A model generated the notes under the pieces. The model was not told the DNA's origin. It did no database searches and worked only from the letters and a program-made list of their open reading frames with translations. From Corynebacterium sp. MSK041 (GTDB taxonomy: Bacteria; Actinomycetota; Actinomycetes; Mycobacteriales; Mycobacteriaceae): a DNA stretch of 64,000 bases. The DNA lies in contig NZ_JASPJK010000006.1 in NCBI RefSeq assembly GCF_030232265.1, forward strand, positions 56,140 to 120,139, in the 5' to 3' direction. This document shows positions 61,264 to 64,000 of the stretch, piece by piece (within the stretch, counting starts at the first letter, position 1; each line of letters starts with the position of its first letter). The translations under genes were made by a program, and so were the position numbers.

Positions 61264-61764
61264 TTAGCTCTCCAGTGCCTTCTTCGCTGCCTCGTAGTCC
61301 GGCTCATTGGCGATCTCCGGAACGAGCTCGGTGTGCACAATCTTGTGGTCTGCATCGGTCACAACAACGGAACGCGCCAGCAGACCCTTGATCGGGGAGC
61401 CCTGCAAGATCACCCCGTAGTCCTCACCAAAGGTGGAACGGAAAGCAGATGCACTGACGACATTCTCAATACCTTCAGCTGCACAGAAGCGCTGCTGCGC
61501 GAAGGGCAGATCCTTAGACACGCACAGCACAACAGTGTCCTCGAAGTTGGCTGCGAGTTCATTGAAAGCGCGGACAGACTGAGCGCACACACCGGTGTCC
61601 AGGGACGGGAAGATGTTGAGCACAATCTTCTTACCTGCGAAGTCCTTGTCCGTCAGCGTGCCCATGTCACCGCCAACGAGCTCGAAAGCTGGCAGAGCCT
61701 CCCCTACTGCGGGCAGCTCACCAGAGGTTGTAGTCGGTTCATTTTTAAAAGTTACGGTAGCCAT
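61264..61764 (-). CDS. tpx: Thiol peroxidase (Tpx, atypical 2-Cys peroxiredoxin)
   Basis: 166 residues. The peroxidatic Cys is in [20 protein letters not shown] and the resolving Cys in [17 protein letters not shown], with the ending [20 protein letters not shown], as in the Tpx group. It detoxifies hydroperoxides in the cytoplasm. It is adjacent to the MBL gene (the stop codon is followed directly by its start) and divergent from the cyclophilin gene. No regulatory site was recognised. Confidence 0.96.
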   Translation of the reverse strand: MATVTFKNEPTTTSGELPAVGEALPAFELVGGDMGTLTDKDFAGKKIVLNIFPSLDTGVCAQSVRAFNELAANFEDTVVLCVSKDLPFAQQRFCAAEGIENVVSASAFRSTFGEDYGVILQGSPIKGLLARSVVVTDADHKIVHTELVPEIANEPDYEAAKKALES

Positions 61765-61915
61765 GCCTCCCTAGCGTAGAGATTCCTCGCAACCGGTGCA
61801 GGCGCCCGCGCAGATTCACCACCTTTATGCTGATACTGTTTATCTGCATCAGGCCCGGCCAACTCGACCGTGGCCACACATGAACCGAACAATCCACAAG
61901 TGGAGGTCCGTCAAA

Positions 61916-62788
61916 GTGACGAACAACGCCCAGCGCGGCAAAGACGCACTGAAAGAACTTGACCGCGAGCTCAAGGCCCGCGACCGCAAGGAGAAGAGCA
62001 AGCCGTGGTCTATCGCCGCACTTGCCGTCCTGGTGCTGGCACTCGTCGGTGGCGGCATCTACTTCGCTGCAACGTGGGATTCGGATGAGGAGATCACTGC
62101 TGAGGAATCCAGCGAGCAGTCCACTGATCCGTCCGAGGACATCACTCCCGTAGCCCTGTCCAAGAAGCGCTCCACCCCGCTGGCAGAGACGGTCACCTGC
62201 ACCTACACCAAGGATGACCGCGACGAGTTCTTCAAGGGCCTGCCCAAGCACGAGAACGTCTCCACCACCGGCACCGTCGATGTTGAGTTTGATACCTCCG
62301 CCGGCCCGATTGGACTCACCCTGGATCGTTCTGTCTCCCCCTGCACGGTGAATGCCATTGAGTACTTGGTGCAGGAGAAGTACTACGACGACACCATCTG
62401 CCACCGCCTGACATCCGGCGGTATCAACGTCCTTCAGTGCGGTGACCCTTCCGGCACTGGCGCTGGCGGCCCTGGCTTCCAGTTCGCCGACGAGTACCCG
62501 GTTGATGATGACGCAGAGAACACCAACGCGTCCGTTATCTACGAGCGCGGCACCGTCGCCATGGCCAACTCTGGCCCGGACACCAACGGCTCCCAGTTCT
62601 TCCTCAACTACGGTGAATCCCCGCTGGCACCCGCCTACACCTACTTCGGCACCATTAGCGAGGAAGGCCTGGCCACCCTGGACAAGATCGCTGAAGCTGG
62701 TATCGCCGAGGACGGCCAGTCCCCAATAGGTAGCGGCGATGGCGCCCCGAAGGAAGAAGTGAAGATCAAGAAGGCAACGATCGCCTAG
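61916..62788 (+). CDS. Membrane-anchored cyclophilin-type peptidyl-prolyl isomerase
   Basis: About 290 residues from a GTG with GGAGG nine bases upstream. It has a basic cytoplasmic start (NAQRGKDALKELDRELKARD), one TM helix (IAALAVLVLALVGGGIYFAA), an acidic Ser/Glu linker (ITAEESSEQSTDPSED), then the cyclophilin domain (TICHRLTSGGINVLQCGDPS, FADEYPVDDDAEN, GTVAMANSGPDTNGSQFFLN). It should act outside the membrane in protein folding. It lies in the hisS-MBL-tpx region of the conserved block. relA, expected next, is absent from the window. Confidence 0.94.
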   Translation: MTNNAQRGKDALKELDRELKARDRKEKSKPWSIAALAVLVLALVGGGIYFAATWDSDEEITAEESSEQSTDPSEDITPVALSKKRSTPLAETVTCTYTKDDRDEFFKGLPKHENVSTTGTVDVEFDTSAGPIGLTLDRSVSPCTVNAIEYLVQEKYYDDTICHRLTSGGINVLQCGDPSGTGAGGPGFQFADEYPVDDDAENTNASVIYERGTVAMANSGPDTNGSQFFLNYGESPLAPAYTYFGTISEEGLATLDKIAEAGIAEDGQSPIGSGDGAPKEEVKIKKATIA

Positions 62789-62811
62789 TCCCTTCACCCC
62801 CCACATCCCCG

Positions 62812-62853
62812 ACACCGCCATGTGAGTTCCCTCACACGTGGCGGTGTTCTTTA
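62812..62853 (+). terminator. Rho-independent terminator after the cyclophilin gene
   Basis: ACACCGCCA pairs with TGGCGGTGT, with an inner TGTGAG-TTCC-CTCACA stem, and TTCTTTAT follows. Confidence 0.85.
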
Positions 62854-63030
62854 TGTGACCCTCTCAGGATAAACACTAGAAACCCACTAATAACCCCAAA
62901 TAAATAAGCACGATTTAAGAATCCTGTGCAATCCCTGGCACACAGCTTTTTCTAGGCCTTGCAACACCTCGTTACCACTTGTAGAGTAGCCAACGTCATC
63001 AATGAATTGCAGTCACTGAAAGGGCTACGC

Positions 63031-63396
63031 ATGAAGATCCGTAAGAGCCTCCTCGCCGCAGCAACCGCTGCTGTCGTTTCCGTCTCCGGCGTTGTTGCCG
63101 CACCGGCATTCGCTGAGGAGAACGCCGGTACCAACCAGACCGCCGGCACCAACCAGCCCGGCGGGGACACCCCATCTAAGGACGAGAACAAGGGCAGCGG
63201 CCAGGGAAGCAGCAACAAGGACGAGAGCGAAAACGAGAACGAGAAGTCCTCTGCTTCTGACTTCATGAAGGAGCTTTTCTACAACGAAAAGGGTCAGCTC
63301 GATCCGAAGCTCATCACCGCTTGGATCGCCGTCTTCACCGCTATCCTGGGTCTGATCGCTAACGTGATCACCTTCGCTCAGAAGAACTTCAAGTAA
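63031..63396 (+). CDS. Small secreted protein with amphipathic C-terminus
   Basis: 121 residues. A clear signal peptide (IRKSLLAAATAAVVSVSGVV, cleavage after APAFA) is followed by a ~50-residue Glu/Asn/Ser/Gly-rich disordered stretch (NAGTNQTAGTNQPGGD, SSNKDESENENEKSS). The C-terminal part has LDPKLITAWIAVFTAILGLI then ANVITFAQKNFK, a hydrophobic/amphipathic helix. The architecture fits a small surface or wall-associated peptide, but I do not recognise the family. The ATG was chosen for the signal peptide. It stands alone, just upstream of the repeat-rich end. Confidence 0.82.
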   Translation: MKIRKSLLAAATAAVVSVSGVVAAPAFAEENAGTNQTAGTNQPGGDTPSKDENKGSGQGSSNKDESENENEKSSASDFMKELFYNEKGQLDPKLITAWIAVFTAILGLIANVITFAQKNFK

Positions 63397-63435
63397 GACT
63401 GATGTTGAGCGTCTAGCTCTACACAAGGTTCATAG

Positions 63436-63470
63436 AATCCGTCTTGGCTACATGCCGGGGCGGATTTTTT
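63436..63470 (+). terminator. Rho-independent terminator after the small secreted gene
   Basis: AATCCGTCTTGGC-TACAT-GCCGGGGCGGATT folds into a 13-bp stem (three G-U pairs) followed by TTTTT, about 40 bp past the stop. Confidence 0.82.
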
Positions 63471-63501
63471 GATGCCCGAATCCGTGACGCCTTTGGGTTA
63501 A

Positions 63502-63672
63502 GGGGGGTGGCGAGGGTTATCCTTGGTCGCTCTCTTTCGCTGCGTGTGTGCAGACGGTTACATTGCGAAAAATCGGCTCGGATGAAATCCCTGGTAGATA
63601 ATTTCTATTTTTTGATAGTTACCAGCGCAATGTAACTATCTACACAGATGTACGCGGGGGCGAGCGCTCAGG
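63502..63672 (+). repeat. Intergenic repeat, copy B (decayed palindromes)
   Basis: Plus-strand partner of copy A at 59104-59276. It shares GGTGGCGAGG near its start, GGCTCGGATGA, TTTGATAGTTACC and GTACGCGGGGGCGAG near its end. The palindromes of copy A are degenerate here (for example TGTAACTATCTACA). It lies downstream of the secreted-protein terminator. Confidence 0.75.
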
Positions 63673-63795
63673 ACCCAAGCGAGGCCAAGCGGGACACGGA
63701 AGCAGCACGCGTTGTCGCTTGCAAGGGCGTTTCCAGGCGGCAACCGCTAAACGCGTTTCCGTCCGACCTGTCGCCGGCGGGCAAATCACATCTGT

Positions 63796-63872
63796 AACAC
63801 CTAAGTTTGCCAAATAGGCTGAAAACGGGCGTTTTAGGCTCAAAAATTGGCAGTTTGGCAAACTTAGGTGTT
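63796..63872. repeat. 19-bp perfect inverted repeat with nested hairpin
   Basis: AACACCTAAGTTTGCCAAA (63796-63814) pairs exactly with TTTGGCAAACTTAGGTGTT (63854-63872), 39 bp apart. An inner AAAACGGGCGTTTT is also palindromic (6-2-6). The 77-bp unit could be a small non-autonomous element or a strong structured RNA. No target duplication was seen beside it. Confidence 0.7.
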
Positions 63873-63925
63873 TCAGTAGTTGCAGTTGGTACGCAATATG
63901 CCGTCGGGGTGGAATTTGAGATTAG

Positions 63926-64000
63926 TGTTGCGACCGGCTATTTGGTAGCAGTGTCGTGACTATCCGGTAGCGCTTCAGTGAGCATCCGGTAGCGGCTCAA
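63926..64000 (+). mobile_element. Left terminus of a second iteron-type IS (runs off window)
   Basis: It starts TGTTGCGACCGG and carries boxes TTTGGTAGC at 63941 and TCCGGTAGC at 63963 and 63985, each exactly 22 bp apart, the first 15 bp from the terminus. The same plan (TGT end, first box about 16 bp in, three boxes at fixed spacing) marks the complete IS at 26462-28106. No transposase sequence is in the window, so the family is inferred. Confidence 0.65.

Larger units (their letters stand above)
63397..64000. other. 604-bp repeat-rich stretch with no protein gene
   Basis: After the stop of the small secreted gene there is a terminator, a ~170-bp repeat copy, a 19-bp inverted repeat and an IS terminus. 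No convincing open frame was found on either strand. It is the point where the conserved gene order (relA expected) is broken by mobile and repeated DNA. Confidence 0.75.

Noticed and set aside
61745..62821. 358-codon minus-strand frame opposite the cyclophilin gene
   Set aside because: Antisense to a clear cyclophilin domain with TM anchor; Gly/Val-rich low-information translation.

Overview
The window is chromosomal DNA from an actinobacterium of the Corynebacterium type. The evidence is long conserved minus-strand blocks in the corynebacterial/mycobacterial order (pyrR-pyrB-pyrC-carA-carB-pyrF-mihF-gmk-rpoZ ... coaBC-metK-priA-def-fmt-rsmB; aroE-mltG-ruvX-alaS-rarA-aspS; aroC-aroK-aroB-aroQ-pepQ-efp-nusB), an actinobacterial integration host factor (mihF), a PriA that has lost its helicase motifs, many GTG starts, and an LAxTG-type cell-wall anchor. 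I do not name a species. No tRNA, rRNA or CRISPR array was seen.

Layout. 1-7371: translation and start-site processing genes (rsmB partial, fmt, def), priA and metK, with a plus-strand island of a secreted polysaccharide deacetylase and two membrane proteins set between priA and metK. 7462-12689: coaBC, rpoZ, gmk and mihF, split by a two-gene insert (a Gly-rich PPE/Esp-like protein and a DUF3558-type lipoprotein). 12926-20450: the pyrimidine operon. Its carA encodes only the small-chain N-terminal domain and lacks the whole glutaminase domain. Its leader carries a PyrR-binding-loop-like hairpin next to the pyrR ribosome-binding site. 20650-22700: a plus-strand accessory set (two YbjN-like proteins, a QPY-repeat membrane protein, an unrecognised protein). 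22823-26314: a large LAxTG surface adhesin. 26462-28106: a complete IS481-type element with 15-bp target duplication and three 24-bp iterons at each end, inserted between a sugar ABC operon (28110-30919) and that operon's terminator. 30999-32924: a lipoprotein, an unlisted 56-codon gene and a PPK2-type kinase. 32947-40183: nusB, efp, pepQ and the shikimate genes aroQ, B, K, C and E, with a lone prepilin-type peptidase. 40201-49297: mltG, ruvX, alaS, rarA, a phosphotransferase-like gene and aspS. 49427-51064: a zinc metallopeptidase and a probable HEPN-CBS fusion. 51073-57409: a carbohydrate ABC operon resembling a maltose-type (mus) system, with a YesL-like membrane protein and a DUF4032 kinase-like protein. 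57554-62788: sdaA, hisS, an MBL hydrolase, tpx and a membrane-anchored cyclophilin. 63031-64000: a small secreted protein, then a repeat-rich end with one copy of a roughly 170-bp AT-rich repeat (the other copy lies beside hisS), a 19-bp inverted repeat, and the terminus of a second iteron-type IS that runs off the window.

The most notable observations are the clean loss of the CarA glutaminase domain, the iteron architecture shared by the two IS ends, the duplicated palindrome-bearing intergenic repeat, and the HEPN-CBS protein.
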